Below, piece by piece: positions 39,361-52,264 of a stretch of 64,000 nt of DNA. The stretch is from Gordonia sp. PP30 (GTDB taxonomy: Bacteria; Actinomycetota; Actinomycetes; Mycobacteriales; Mycobacteriaceae). A model generated the notes under the pieces. It did not search any database. It was not told the origin of the DNA and was given only the letters and a program-made list of their open reading frames with translations. Location: contig NZ_CP095864.1 in assembly GCF_023100845.1 (NCBI RefSeq), forward strand, positions 2,170,001-2,234,000, read 5' to 3'. Position 1 is the stretch's first letter; each line of letters begins with the position of its first letter. The position numbers and the translations under genes are program-made.

Positions 39361-40473
39361 ATGACCTCGTCGGCGTGCACCCTGCTGGTGGTCGGCGCCG
39401 GACCGGCCGGCCGGGCCCTCGCGCATCGCGCGCTGGTGCACGGGATGTCGGTCACCGTCGTCGACCCGGCACCGGATGCTGCGTGGCGGTCGACCTTCGG
39501 GATGTTCGACGACGACCTGCCCGGGTGGCTGCCCCGCGACGTGATCGCTTGCGACGCAACCAGTTTCACCGTCTTCACCCCGGAGCGCCGGGAAGTCGGG
39601 CGCCGCTACTGCGTGCTCGACGCACCCTCCCTGCAGCGCGCGCTCACGCTCGACGGCGCCCGCCTCGAGGCGTCGCGGGCGAGGGAGATCACCGCGCACA
39701 CGGTCCGGCTGGACGACGGCCGGCTCCTGTCCGCCGACCACGTGATCGACGCCCGCGGCGGCGGGGCCACCGACCCGCGGATCCCCCGGCAGACCGCCTA
39801 CGGGGCGGTGGTCTCCGGCGACGGGACCGAGATGGTGCTGATGGACTGGCGGCAGACCGGTGCGGCGGCGCCCACGTTCAGCTATCGCGTCGGCCTCGGC
39901 GGCGGGCGGCGGCTGATCGAGGAGACCTGCCTGGCCGGAGCTCCCCCGGTCCCGCTGGACGTGCTCGCCGCCCGGAACGCACGACGCGCCGGCAGCGCAG
40001 AACCCGGCGGCGCAGAACCCGAACTGGTCGACTTCCCGCTCCACCCCGGGCCGGCGCCGTGGCGGCCACCGGACGGTGTGCCGCGCTACGGCGCCGCCGG
40101 CGGGCTGATGCACCCGGCGACCGGGTACAGCATCGCCGCCTCGCTGGGCGCGGCGGACGGCCTCGCGGCGGCGCTGGCACGCGGCGGCGATCCGGTGCGC
40201 GCGCTGTGGCCCCGGCGCGCCCGCTGGACCTACCGTCTCCGGCTGGTCGGCCTGGCGGTGCTGCTCGGGTTCGACGGCCGCGAACTGACCGCGTTCTTCG
40301 ACGCCTTCTTCGGGCTGCCGGTGCACCGCCAGCGCGCCTACCTCGGCGGTCGTGACGACCTGCGGGGCACGCTTGCCACGATGCGGGCGGTCTTCCGGGC
40401 GCTCCCCGGACAGCAGAAAGCGCGCCTGGTGAGACTCGCCGGGCGCGCCGTCTGGGCTGGACGCTCTCGCTAG
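39361..40473 (+). CDS. Lycopene cyclase family FAD protein
   Basis: 370 residues. The N-terminus has a dinucleotide fold LLVVGAGPAGRALAHRALVHG. Family signatures follow: WRSTFGMFDDDLPGWLP, FSYRVGLGGGRRLIEETCLA (the EETSL motif with Cys for Ser) and MHPATGYSIAASLGAADGLA near the end. This is the CrtL/CrtY-type beta-cyclase that forms the rings of beta-carotene. No other carotenoid gene lies in the window. Its stop overlaps the convergent trxA stop in a CTAG. An alternative member of the family (other isoprenoid cyclisation) is possible. Confidence 0.85.
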   Translation: MTSSACTLLVVGAGPAGRALAHRALVHGMSVTVVDPAPDAAWRSTFGMFDDDLPGWLPRDVIACDATSFTVFTPERREVGRRYCVLDAPSLQRALTLDGARLEASRAREITAHTVRLDDGRLLSADHVIDARGGGATDPRIPRQTAYGAVVSGDGTEMVLMDWRQTGAAAPTFSYRVGLGGGRRLIEETCLAGAPPVPLDVLAARNARRAGSAEPGGAEPELVDFPLHPGPAPWRPPDGVPRYGAAGGLMHPATGYSIAASLGAADGLAAALARGGDPVRALWPRRARWTYRLRLVGLAVLLGFDGRELTAFFDAFFGLPVHRQRAYLGGRDDLRGTLATMRAVFRALPGQQKARLVRLAGRAVWAGRSR

Positions 40474-40835
40474 TCGTTGCCCTGCGCCTGGGATTCGGCG
40501 ATCGCCTTCTCCACGTCGAGGGCCTCGACCTGCTCCACCAGCGACTCGAGTGCCTGCGGCGGGAGGGCGCCGGCCTCGTTGAACACCAGGTGGCCCTTCT
40601 TGAAGACCATCAGCGTCGGGATGGAGCGGATGCTCGCCGCCGAGGCGAGCTGCTGCTCGGCTTCGGTGTCGACCTTGCCGAACACCAGGTTCGGGTACTT
40701 CTCCGAGGCGGCCTCGAAGGTGGGCGCGAATTGGCGGCACGGGCCGCACCACGACGCCCAGAAATCGACCAGGACGATCTCGCTGTCCAGAATGGTCTGC
40801 TCGAAGTTCTCGCCGGTCAGTTCAATAGTGCTCAT
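40470..40835 (-). CDS. trxA: Thioredoxin
   Basis: 121 residues. A single thioredoxin domain with the redox motif WCGPC in VLVDFWASWCGPCRQFAPTFE, the cis-Pro loop SIPTLMVFKKG, and a short acidic C-terminal helix. It is a cytoplasmic disulfide reductant. It follows the membrane protease gene in the same direction. Position is equivalent to Rv1470 in M. tuberculosis. Confidence 0.95.
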   Translation of the reverse strand: MSTIELTGENFEQTILDSEIVLVDFWASWCGPCRQFAPTFEAASEKYPNLVFGKVDTEAEQQLASAASIRSIPTLMVFKKGHLVFNEAGALPPQALESLVEQVEALDVEKAIAESQAQGND

Positions 40836-40874
40836 GTGTTCCTCAACATCGGTGACACCGGGATATTCCCGAGG

Positions 40875-42317
40875 CTACCGGGACGGCCCGCCGCCCGGGG
40901 CACTACCGCCACCGGGAGGGGCGGATCCCTGGGTATCGGCCGGCAGGACCGGCCTCGGCTGATCGAGCACCGTCGGCTGTTCCCCGAAGCCGGCGGTGGC
41001 GCCGCCGGGCCGCGGCTGGTTCAGCACGGTCGGCGCCTCCCGCGGTGGGGGCGGGACGGGCGCCGCGCGGGCCGGCATCGGTGGCCGGGGCGGTGCCGGG
41101 CGCGGCGGTGCCTGCTGGGGGCCGGGACGTCCTCCCGGGCGGGGTGGCGCGGCGAAACCCGGTCCGCGGGGCGGTCCGGCGACCGGTGAACCGGCGTACG
41201 GCCGTGGTCCGGGCGGCCCGCCGACCGGTCCGAACGGCGCAGGACCGGGCGGCGGACCCGCGGGCGTCCGGCGCCGGCGCCGGCGTAGCAGCACCGTGAC
41301 CGCCGCGATCACCACGACGACCACCGCCACCGCGATACCCACACCGATCCAAAGCCACCGGCCGGGGAACGACGACGACGGTGCCGCATCGACGGCGGCG
41401 AGCGTGACGCCGTTCTGGGTGAGGAAGGACCGCAGGGCGATGTTGTCGGTGATGAAGTTGAAGGTGGCCTTGTCGTCGGTCAGCGCCGCGTACGCCGAGT
41501 TGGTGCCGATCACCCGGGACTGCGCGTCGACCGTCGGGCCGCCCGACATGCCCTTGCCGAGCGTCGCCGAGATCTCGGTCCGGTACAGCCCGCTGTCCGC
41601 GGTCTGCCGCGACGACACCTTGCCGAACTGGAACGACGGCTGCGCCAGCTTGTCGGAGTCGTTGGTCAGCTGCACCGCGCCGGGGAAGCCGGCCGACACC
41701 ACGTCCTGCCCGGGTTCCGGGGCGCGGTCGGAGATCGCCAGCGCGGGAAGCTTCTTCGGCGGCGCGGCGATACGCACCACCGCGTTGTCCCCCTGCTCGA
41801 AGCTCTGGAACGCGACCACCGACACCGGAACCCAGTCGGCGAAGACCTGCCCGGCACCGTCCGCCTGCCGAAGCTTGACCGTGACCGCGGCGCCGTCGTC
41901 GCCGGACTCGCCCGCGACCGGCCACTTGTCGTGAATCGCCACCTGCGCGTTCTGCTGGATCCAGCTGTCCGATGCATTCTGGCTCTGGCCGGTCATCCGC
42001 ACCGCCTCGGCGCGGAAATCGTCGAGCAGGGTCGGTTCCTTGCCGTTGACGCAGTGCCCGGCGGTCGCCACGTACCCGGCCGGGTCGACAATGTAGCCGG
42101 TGCAGCTGGCCTGCACGGTCAGCGGCGGGGTCCACTGCGGGCCCGACCGCAACGGCACCTGAACCCGCGCGGTGTACTCGCTCTGCAGGTAGACCAGGGA
42201 CGACCGGATCGCGGCCGAGATCTCCGAATCGTTCGGCTCGGCGGCGGCGGGCGCCGCACAGAGCAGCGCGAGGAGAAACGCCGAGGTCAAGGACGCGGCG
42301 CGCAGGAGGAGCCTCAC
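40875..42317 (-). CDS. Membrane-anchored trypsin-like serine protease
   Basis: 480 residues. A signal peptide (1-26, ending APAAA) precedes an S1 protease domain with catalytic His88 (TAGHC), Asp177 (EQGDNAVVRI) and Ser258 (GKGMSGGPTV). A single membrane helix (321-345) ends in a basic RRRRRR stop. A Pro/Gly-rich tail of 130 residues would lie in the cytoplasm and contains PTVLNQPRP (429-437) and PTVLDQPRP (448-456). It may be a periplasmic protease signalled by, or anchored through, the tail. It is the first gene of a run with trxA. Confidence 0.9.
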   Translation of the reverse strand: MRLLLRAASLTSAFLLALLCAAPAAAEPNDSEISAAIRSSLVYLQSEYTARVQVPLRSGPQWTPPLTVQASCTGYIVDPAGYVATAGHCVNGKEPTLLDDFRAEAVRMTGQSQNASDSWIQQNAQVAIHDKWPVAGESGDDGAAVTVKLRQADGAGQVFADWVPVSVVAFQSFEQGDNAVVRIAAPPKKLPALAISDRAPEPGQDVVSAGFPGAVQLTNDSDKLAQPSFQFGKVSSRQTADSGLYRTEISATLGKGMSGGPTVDAQSRVIGTNSAYAALTDDKATFNFITDNIALRSFLTQNGVTLAAVDAAPSSSFPGRWLWIGVGIAVAVVVVVIAAVTVLLRRRRRRTPAGPPPGPAPFGPVGGPPGPRPYAGSPVAGPPRGPGFAAPPRPGGRPGPQQAPPRPAPPRPPMPARAAPVPPPPREAPTVLNQPRPGGATAGFGEQPTVLDQPRPVLPADTQGSAPPGGGSAPGGGPSR

Positions 42318-42339
42318 CCGGGTGAAACTATCACAGCCC

Positions 42340-42684
42340 TCAGACGGTGAAACCGAGTGCGCGCAGCTGCTCGCGGCCGTCGTCGGTGATCTTGTCCGGA
42401 CCCCACGGCGGCAGCCAGACCCAGTTGATCTCCACGTCGGTGCACAGGCCGCTGGTGACCAGCGCGCCGCGCGTCTGATCCTCGATCACATCGGTCAGCG
42501 GGCAGGCCGGCGAGGTCAGCGTCATGTCGACCTTCACCGACGCGTCGTCGTTGATGCTCAGGTCGTAGACCAGGCCCAGGTCGACGACGTTGATGCCCAG
42601 CTCGGGGTCGACGACGTCGCGCATGGCCTCTTCGACGTCGTCGTAGGTGGGCAGCGAGGTCTGCGGTTCGTTCACTTCGGTCAT
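42340..42684 (-). CDS. sufT: SufT-like MIP18 (DUF59) Fe-S assembly factor
   Basis: 114 residues from the ATG at 42684. The MIP18 domain is clear: VEEAMRDVVDPELGINVVDLGLVYDLSIN, MTLTSPACPLTDVIEDQT with its single conserved Cys, and WVWLPPWGPDKITDDGREQLRALGF. SufT proteins help mature Fe-S enzymes. The ATG overlaps the sufU stop as ATGA. This is the last gene of the suf operon. Confidence 0.94.
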   Translation of the reverse strand: MTEVNEPQTSLPTYDDVEEAMRDVVDPELGINVVDLGLVYDLSINDDASVKVDMTLTSPACPLTDVIEDQTRGALVTSGLCTDVEINWVWLPPWGPDKITDDGREQLRALGFTV

Positions 42685-43132
42685 GTCAGATTCCGCTCTT
42701 TCAGGTGGGCTTGGGCGAGGGCGTCCTTGAAGGCGAGCCAGCCGAGCAGCGCGCACTTGACGCGTGCCGGGTACTTGCTGACCCCGGCGAAGGCGATGCC
42801 GTCGCCGATCACGTCCTCGTCACCGGCGTCGGCGCCGCGGGACGTCAGCATGGCGTTGTACGAGTCGACGGCCGCCAGCGCGTCGTCGATCGACAGGCCG
42901 ACGATCTGGTCGAACAGCACCGACGTGGACGCCTGCGAGATGGAACAGCCCTGGCCGTCGTACGACACGTCGGCCACCACGCCGTCGTCGAGGTGCACGC
43001 GCAGCGTCACCTCGTCGCCGCAGGTCGGGTTCACATGATGCACCTGGGCGTCATACGGGTCGCGCAGACCGCGCCCGTGCGGGTGCTTGTAATGGTCCAG
43101 GATCACGTCCTGGTACATCTGCTCCATACGCA

Positions 43133-43133
<1 letters not shown>
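42681..43133 (-). CDS. sufU: Fe-S assembly protein SufU
   Basis: 150 residues from the ATG at 43133; an ATG two codons later (MEQMYQ) is equally good. Conserved zinc/sulfur-ligand residues are Cys in VNPTCGDE, Cys in QGCSISQAS and Cys in ARVKCALLGW. SufU accepts persulfide from SufS and stimulates it, replacing SufE. It overlaps sufS by one base (TGATG). Confidence 0.95.
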
Positions 43134-46408
<3,275 letters not shown>

Positions 46409-46409
<1 letters not shown>

Positions 46410-47860
46410 CAGCCGACCGCTCCTTCCATCTGCAGCTCGATGAGCCGGTTGAGTTCCAGGGCGTACTCCATCGGCAGCTCCTTGGCGATCGGCTCCACGA
46501 AGCCGCGGACCACCATGGCCATGGCCTCGTCCTCGGTGAGGCCGCGGCTCATCAGGTAGAAGAGCTGGTCGTCGCTGACCTTGGAGACGGTGGCCTCGTG
46601 GCCCATGGTGACGTCGTCCTCGCGGATGTCGACGTACGGGTAGGTGTCGCTGCGGCTGATCTGGTCCACCAGCAGCGCATCGCACTTGACCGTCGACCGG
46701 CTGCCGTGGGCGCCCGGGTTGATCTTGATCAGGCCGCGGTACGACGACCGCCCGCCGCCGCGCGCCACCGACTTTGAGACGATGTTGCTCGACGTGTACG
46801 GCGCCAGGTGCACCATCTTGGAGCCGGTGTCCTGGTGCTGGCCCTCGCCGGCGAACGCCACCGACAGGACCTCGCCCTTGGCGTGCTCGCCGGTGAGCCA
46901 GACCGCCGGGTACTTCATGGTGACCTTGGAGCCGATGTTGCCGTCGACCCACTCCATGGTGGCGCCGGCCTCGGCCTTGGCACGCTTGGTGACCAAGTTG
47001 TAGACGTTGTTCGACCAGTTCTGGATGGTCGTGTAGCGGCAGCGGCCGCCCTTCTTGACGATGATCTCGACGACGGCCGAGTGCAGCGAGTCCGACTTGT
47101 AGATCGGCGCGGTGCAGCCCTCGACGTAGTGCACGTAGGCGCCCTCGTCGACGATGATCAGGGTCCGCTCGAACTGGCCCATGTTCTCGGTGTTGATCCG
47201 GAAGTAGGCCTGCAGCGGGATCTCCACGTGCACGCCCGGCGGGACGTAGACGAACGAGCCGCCCGACCAGACCGCCGAGTTGAGCGAGGAGAACTTGTTG
47301 TCGCCGGCCGGGATCACGCTGCCGAAGTACTCCTGGAAGATCTCCGGGTGCTCACGCAGGCCCGAGTCGGTGTCCAGGAAGATGACGCCCTTCTCCTCCA
47401 GGTCCTCGCGGATCTGGTGGTAGACCACCTCGGACTCGTACTGGGCGGCGACACCGGCGACCAGGCGCTGCTTCTCCGCCTCCGGGATGCCGAGCCGGTC
47501 GTAGGTGTTCTTGATGTCCTCCGGCAGGTCCTCCCAGGACTGGGCCTGCTTCTCGGTGGACCGCACGAAGTACTTGATGTTGTCGAAGTCGATGCCGTCC
47601 AGGTCGGCGCCCCAGCGGGGCATCGGCTGGCGGTCGAAGATGCGCAGCGCCTTGAGGCGCTGTTCCAGCATCCATTCGGGCTCGTTCTTCTTCGCCGAGA
47701 TGTCGCGGACGACGGCCTCGGACAGGCCGCGCTGTGCCGAGGCACCGGCGACATCGCTGTCGGACCAGCCGTAGCCGTACCGGTCGAAGGACGCGATCGT
47801 CTCTTCCTGGGACAGCGGTGCCGGTGGCGCGGTGGTCGCGGCGGGATCGGTGACCGTCAT
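46409..47860 (-). CDS. sufB: Fe-S assembly scaffold SufB
   Basis: 483 residues from the ATG at 47860, which overlaps the sufR stop as ATGA. Core sequences are [59 protein letters not shown] and [21 protein letters not shown]. It has no intein: the frame runs continuously through VEGCTAPIY and the nearby SufB sites, unlike the M. tuberculosis SufB. It is the scaffold on which the nascent [4Fe-4S] cluster forms. Confidence 0.97.
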
Positions 47861-48624
47861 CGTGAGGCCTTTCCGTCGGGGTGTGCGGGACTGTGGGGCT
47901 GGACTGGCAGGGGCCGGACGTGCGGGAGCGTATCCGGCGGGGGATGCAGTGGAACGTGGGTGGTGCAGACGCAGTCGCCGTTGGCGATGGTGGCGAGCCG
48001 CTGGACGTGCGTGCCGAGAAGATCGGTGAAGCGCTGCGTCTCGGCCTCGCAGAGTTCGGGGAACTCGGCGGCGACGTGCGCCACCGGGCAGTGATGCTGG
48101 CAGATCTGTACGCCGGTGCCGGCCTCGCGGACGTTCGCCGAATAGCCTGCGCTGGTCAGCGCGTCGGCGATCTCGGTGACGGCGCGGATCACGTCGCCGT
48201 CGCCGGTCGCCGGGGTGACCGGCGCGACGATCCCGTCGATCCGGTCGCGGGAGAACGCATCGACCGCGTCCTGTCCGCCGATCTCGCGGAGCTTGCGCAA
48301 CGCCGCACCGGCGAGGTCGTCGTAGGCGTGCCGCAGTTTGCCGCGCCCGGCCGGGCTGAGCTGGAACCATTTGGCGGGCCGGCCGCGGCCGCCCTTCCCG
48401 AAACCGGGAGCGGCGGTCTCCACGTCGCCCGCGGACGCCAGATTGTCGAGGTGACGGCGCACCCCGGCCGGACTGATGCCGAGGCGTTCGGCGATGTCGC
48501 TCGCGGTGAGCGGACCCTCGTCGACCAGCAGAGACACGACGGCGGCGCGGGTCTGGCCATCGGCACCAGATCCTTCCGCGGGCTGCTCGGCGAGCAGCGG
48601 CCTTCCGTCGTCCACGCTTTTCAC
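47857..48624 (-). CDS. sufR: Fe-S-sensing repressor SufR
   Basis: 255 residues from a GTG at 48624. The N-terminal winged helix ([34 protein letters not shown], about 28-62) precedes a ligand domain with the cluster cysteines in [23 protein letters not shown] and ANGDCVC. Holo-SufR represses the suf operon and is relieved by Fe or oxidative stress. A palindrome at the start codon is a likely operator. A GTG at 48615 (VDDGRP) is an alternative start that would clear the palindrome. Confidence 0.93.
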   Translation of the reverse strand: MKSVDDGRPLLAEQPAEGSGADGQTRAAVVSLLVDEGPLTASDIAERLGISPAGVRRHLDNLASAGDVETAAPGFGKGGRGRPAKWFQLSPAGRGKLRHAYDDLAGAALRKLREIGGQDAVDAFSRDRIDGIVAPVTPATGDGDVIRAVTEIADALTSAGYSANVREAGTGVQICQHHCPVAHVAAEFPELCEAETQRFTDLLGTHVQRLATIANGDCVCTTHVPLHPPPDTLPHVRPLPVQPHSPAHPDGKASR

Positions 48625-48636
48625 AACATTATTGTG
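48622..48636. promoter_or_regulatory. Candidate SufR operator
   Basis: cacaacattattgtg: 5-bp arms CACAA / TTGTG around CATTA, at the 5' edge of sufR. It is AT-rich against the background and is followed by a further A/T stretch (gtaattatt). Its location over the suggested start codon would make it an autoregulatory site, possibly on a leaderless transcript. Confidence 0.5.
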
Positions 48637-48730
48637 ACGTAATTATTCCGGGCGTTCCAGCAAGGGTGACCTAAGCGCGGGCGACGTCGCCGCACCGGCC
48701 CGGACGCGGCCATGCCCTAGAGTCTCACCC

Positions 48731-50494
48731 GTGCGGCAAGTTCCCGGAGTGCGCCCGGCACTCGACTACCTCGGCCTGTCCCGGCCGTCGCGGAACACCG
48801 ACAGCGATGCGACCGGCGACTACGGCGTCACCCTGGCCCGGCTGCACGGTGACGAGCACGAGGTCGGCCCGCTCAACGCGCTGGAGAACAAGCGGCTGCG
48901 CCGCATCCGGCTGTTCGGCACCACCGGGACGGTGCTCATCCTGATCGGCTCGCTCGGCACCGGTATGATGCCGGTTCTGCAGAACCCGATCGTCGGGATG
49001 CGGGTGCTGTCGCTGCCGTCGCGGATGTTCTCCACGGCGCTGACCCTCACCATCGGCGGCACCATGATCCTGGTCGCGGCCTGGATCCTGCTCGGGCGCT
49101 ACGCGATCGGCCGCTACGGCGTGGAGGTCGCGGAGAACCGCAGCCCGGTGCGCCGGATGTCACGGCGGCAGGCCGACCGGACGCTGGTGATGTGGATCGC
49201 GCCGCTTCTCGTCGCACCACCGCTGATCAGCAAGGACGTCTATTCGTATCTCGCGCAGAGCGCGATCGCCTATCGGGGGATGGACCCCTACCGGTACAGC
49301 CCGATGCGCGGCCTCGGCGTGGACCACCCGCTCACCGTGTCGGTGCCGAACCTCTGGAAGGACACGCCGGCGCCCTACGGCCCGTTGTTCCTGTGGCTCG
49401 GCGAACAGATCACCCGGGTCACCGGCTACGACATCACGGCGGGCATCGCGCTGCACCGGCTGCTCGCGCTGTGCGGGCTGGCGATGATCGTCTGGGCGCT
49501 GCCGCGCCTGGCCCATCGCTGCGGCGTGTCGTCGGTGGCGGCGCTCTGGCTCGGCGCCATGAATCCGCTCACCATCATCCACCTGGTCGGCGGCATCCAT
49601 AACGAGTCGTTGATGATCGGCATGATGCTGGTCGGCGTCGAATGGAGCTTCCGCGCGATCTACGGGATCCGGCGGCTCTGGGTGCCGGGCGGCTACCGGC
49701 CGTCGCCGGCCGGTTGGCTGCTGCTGGCCGGTATCGCGATGATCTCGGCGTCGGCGATGATCAAGGTCGCCTCGATGCTGGCCCTCGGCTTCGTCGGCGT
49801 CGCCCTCGCCCGCCGCTGGGGCGCCACCCTGCCCGCCCTGCGCAACGCCCCGCGGAGTCAGTGGTGGGACCGGTCGCGCGAGTCGATCCGGGCGCTGCTG
49901 GCCGCCGGGCTGGTCACCGCGACGGTGATGGTCGTGGTGGTGGTCGCGATCTGCCTGGGCACCGGCCTCGGCTTCGGCTGGACGCGGACGCTCTCCACCG
50001 GCGGCATCGTCCGCTCGTGGATGTCGATGCCGACGCTGCTGGGCGTGGTGTCCGGCCGGCTCGGCCTGTGGCTGGGTCTCGGCGAGCAGACCGAGGCCAT
50101 CCTGGAGATCGCCCGCCCGATCGGCGAGCTGATCGCCGCGCTCTTCGTGGTCCGGTGGCTGCTGGCGTGCCTGTCCGGCCGCATCCATCCGCTCGGTGGA
50201 CTCGGCATCTCGATGGCGACCGTGGTGGTGCTGTTCCCCTTCGTGCAGGCCTGGTACCTGCTGTGGGCCGTCATCCCGCTCGCCGCGTGGGCCACCACGC
50301 GCTGGTTCCGGATCACCACCGTTGTGATCTCGGCGATAATCGCCATCGTCGTGATGCCCGCCGCCTCCGGAACACCGCCGCTGACGGTGCTGCAATCGCT
50401 GGCGACCGGCGTCGCCGTCATGCTCGTGACCAGTGTGTTCTTCTTCATCGACCACCCGCTCCGGCGGTGGATGCGGGCCCGGCGCCGCCGCTGA
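48731..50494 (+). CDS. mptB: Alpha-(1->6)-mannopyranosyltransferase MptB
   Basis: 587 residues from a GTG. A polyprenyl-phosphomannose-dependent GT-C membrane enzyme; about 12-13 hydrophobic segments are visible. The lumenal loop carries the catalytic-region pattern ISKDVYSYLAQSAIAYRGMDPYRYSP, and later APYGPLFLWLGEQITRV and MNPLTIIHLVGGIHNESLMIG. It elongates the mannan core of lipomannan. As in M. tuberculosis (Rv1459c) it sits beside sufR, here divergent from it. Confidence 0.93.
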   Translation: MRQVPGVRPALDYLGLSRPSRNTDSDATGDYGVTLARLHGDEHEVGPLNALENKRLRRIRLFGTTGTVLILIGSLGTGMMPVLQNPIVGMRVLSLPSRMFSTALTLTIGGTMILVAAWILLGRYAIGRYGVEVAENRSPVRRMSRRQADRTLVMWIAPLLVAPPLISKDVYSYLAQSAIAYRGMDPYRYSPMRGLGVDHPLTVSVPNLWKDTPAPYGPLFLWLGEQITRVTGYDITAGIALHRLLALCGLAMIVWALPRLAHRCGVSSVAALWLGAMNPLTIIHLVGGIHNESLMIGMMLVGVEWSFRAIYGIRRLWVPGGYRPSPAGWLLLAGIAMISASAMIKVASMLALGFVGVALARRWGATLPALRNAPRSQWWDRSRESIRALLAAGLVTATVMVVVVVAICLGTGLGFGWTRTLSTGGIVRSWMSMPTLLGVVSGRLGLWLGLGEQTEAILEIARPIGELIAALFVVRWLLACLSGRIHPLGGLGISMATVVVLFPFVQAWYLLWAVIPLAAWATTRWFRITTVVISAIIAIVVMPAASGTPPLTVLQSLATGVAVMLVTSVFFFIDHPLRRWMRARRRR

Positions 50495-50537
50495 CCCGCC
50501 TGCCGGGCGACCGCGCCCGGGGCCTAGGCTGTTGGTC

Positions 50538-51479
50538 GTGCCCTCCGATCCCGCTTCCATTCCGGCCGTTCAGGTCACCGGACTGGTCAAGCGATTCGGC
50601 GACGTCACCGCGGTCGACGGCCTGGATCTGGAGCTGGCCCGCGGCGAGATCCTCGCCCTCCTCGGCCCCAACGGCGCAGGCAAGACCACCAGCGTGGAGA
50701 TCTGCGAGGGTTTCGCGGCGCCCGACGCCGGTGAGGTCCGCGTCCTCGGTCTCGACCCGATCGCCGACAACGACGCCCTGCGCGCCCGCATCGGCGTGAT
50801 GCTGCAGGGAGGCGGCGCCTATCCCGGCGCGAAGGCCGCCGAGATGCTGTCGCTGTGCGCCGCCTACAGCGCCGACCCGCTCGACCCCGAGTGGCTGCTG
50901 ACCACCCTCGGCCTCGCCGACTGCGCGCGCACGCCCTACCGCCGGCTCTCCGGCGGGCAACAGCAACGACTCGCTCTCGCGTGCGCGCTGGTCGGCCGCC
51001 CCGAACTGGTCTTCCTCGACGAGCCGACCGCCGGCCTGGACGCGCACGCCCGCATCCTGGTGTGGGAGCTGGTGTCCCGGCTGCGCGACGACGGCGTCGC
51101 CGTCCTGCTCACCACCCATCTGCTCGACGAAGCCGAGGAACTGGCCGACCGGATCGTCATCATCGATCGCGGGCGGGTCGTCGCCGCGGGCACCCCGGCC
51201 GATCTGACCGGCGCGCACGCGCAGGACCGGCTCCGGCTGGTGACCGCCGTCCCCGTCGCCCCCGCCGATCTGGAGGCGGTGCTCGGCGCGGACTACCGCT
51301 GCGGCGCGGCGCCCGGCGCGAACGCCGTCACGGTGACCGGCCCGGTGACCCCGGACCTCGTCGCGCGGGTGGCCGCCTGGTGCGCCGAGCACGACATCCT
51401 CGCCACCGAGCTCACCGCGGCCACCGACAGCCTCGAAGAGGTCTTCCTCAGCCTGACCGGACGCGAGGTGCGCGCATGA
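50538..51479 (+). CDS. ABC transporter ATP-binding protein
   Basis: 313 residues from the GTG at 50538. Walker A GPNGAGKTT, Q-loop MLQGGGAYPG, signature RRLSGGQQQRLALACAL and Walker B LVFLDEPTAGLD are present, with the H-loop LLTTHLLDEAEELADRI. A DrrA-like C-terminal extension (about 230-313) ends in EEVFLSLTGRE. It overlaps the permease gene by ATGA. It likely exports a lipid or drug; the equivalent in M. tuberculosis is Rv1458c. Confidence 0.94.
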   Translation: MPSDPASIPAVQVTGLVKRFGDVTAVDGLDLELARGEILALLGPNGAGKTTSVEICEGFAAPDAGEVRVLGLDPIADNDALRARIGVMLQGGGAYPGAKAAEMLSLCAAYSADPLDPEWLLTTLGLADCARTPYRRLSGGQQQRLALACALVGRPELVFLDEPTAGLDAHARILVWELVSRLRDDGVAVLLTTHLLDEAEELADRIVIIDRGRVVAAGTPADLTGAHAQDRLRLVTAVPVAPADLEAVLGADYRCGAAPGANAVTVTGPVTPDLVARVAAWCAEHDILATELTAATDSLEEVFLSLTGREVRA

Positions 51480-52264
51480 GTAACCGCTTCGCCCCCGGCA
51501 CCTTCGCCCCGGCCCCGCGCCCGGCCCCGCTGCCGGCGATGCTGGCGGCCCAGACCCGCATGGAACTGCTGCTGCTGATCCGCAACGGCGAGCAGCTTCT
51601 CCTCACCCTGTTCATCCCGGTCACCCTGCTGATCGGCTTGAGCCTGCTCCCGCTCACCACCGATGCGGGCGACACCACCGCCGCGCGGGTCACCACCTTC
51701 GTCCCGGCGATCATGGCGGTCGCCATCATGTCGACCGCGTTCACCGGTCAGGCCATCGCCGTCGGCTTCGACCGGCGCTACGGCGCCCTCAAGCGCCTCG
51801 GGGCCACCCCGATCCCGCGCTGGGGCATCATCGCGGGCAAGTCGTTCGCGGTGGTCATCGTCGTCGCCGGCCAGGCGGTGATCATCGGGCTGATCGCCCT
51901 CGCGCTCGGCTGGCGGCCGTCGGCCGCGGGCCTGGCGATCGGCATCCTGGTGATCGCGCTCGGCACCCTCGCGTTCGCCGCGCTCGGCCTGCTGCTCGGC
52001 GGCACCCTCAAGGCCGAGGTGGTCCTGGCGCTGGGCAACCTGATCTGGTTCGTCCTGCTCGCCTTCGCCGGCCTCGTCGTGTACGACGACAAGGTGCCCG
52101 GCGCGGTCAAGATCCTCGCGCGCTGCACCCCCTCCGGAGCGCTCACCGAAGCGCTGACCCGGGCCACCGCGCACTCCTCGTTCGACGTCGCCGGGATCGT
52201 CGTGCTTCTCCTCTGGGCCGCCGTCGGTGGCGCGCTCGCTATCAGGTGGTTCAAGTTCGAATGA
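51476..52264 (+). CDS. ABC-2 type transporter permease
   Basis: 262 residues. Six hydrophobic segments of the ABC-2 fold, including LLLTLFIPVTLLIGLSLLPL, the conserved DRRYGALKRLGATPIPRW cytoplasmic loop that couples to the ATPase, and CTPSGALTEALTRAT before the last helix. It overlaps both neighbours: its ATG lies in the ATPase stop and its stop lies over the ctaA start. It forms a DrrAB-like exporter with the preceding ATPase. Confidence 0.93.
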   Translation: MSNRFAPGTFAPAPRPAPLPAMLAAQTRMELLLLIRNGEQLLLTLFIPVTLLIGLSLLPLTTDAGDTTAARVTTFVPAIMAVAIMSTAFTGQAIAVGFDRRYGALKRLGATPIPRWGIIAGKSFAVVIVVAGQAVIIGLIALALGWRPSAAGLAIGILVIALGTLAFAALGLLLGGTLKAEVVLALGNLIWFVLLAFAGLVVYDDKVPGAVKILARCTPSGALTEALTRATAHSSFDVAGIVVLLLWAAVGGALAIRWFKFE

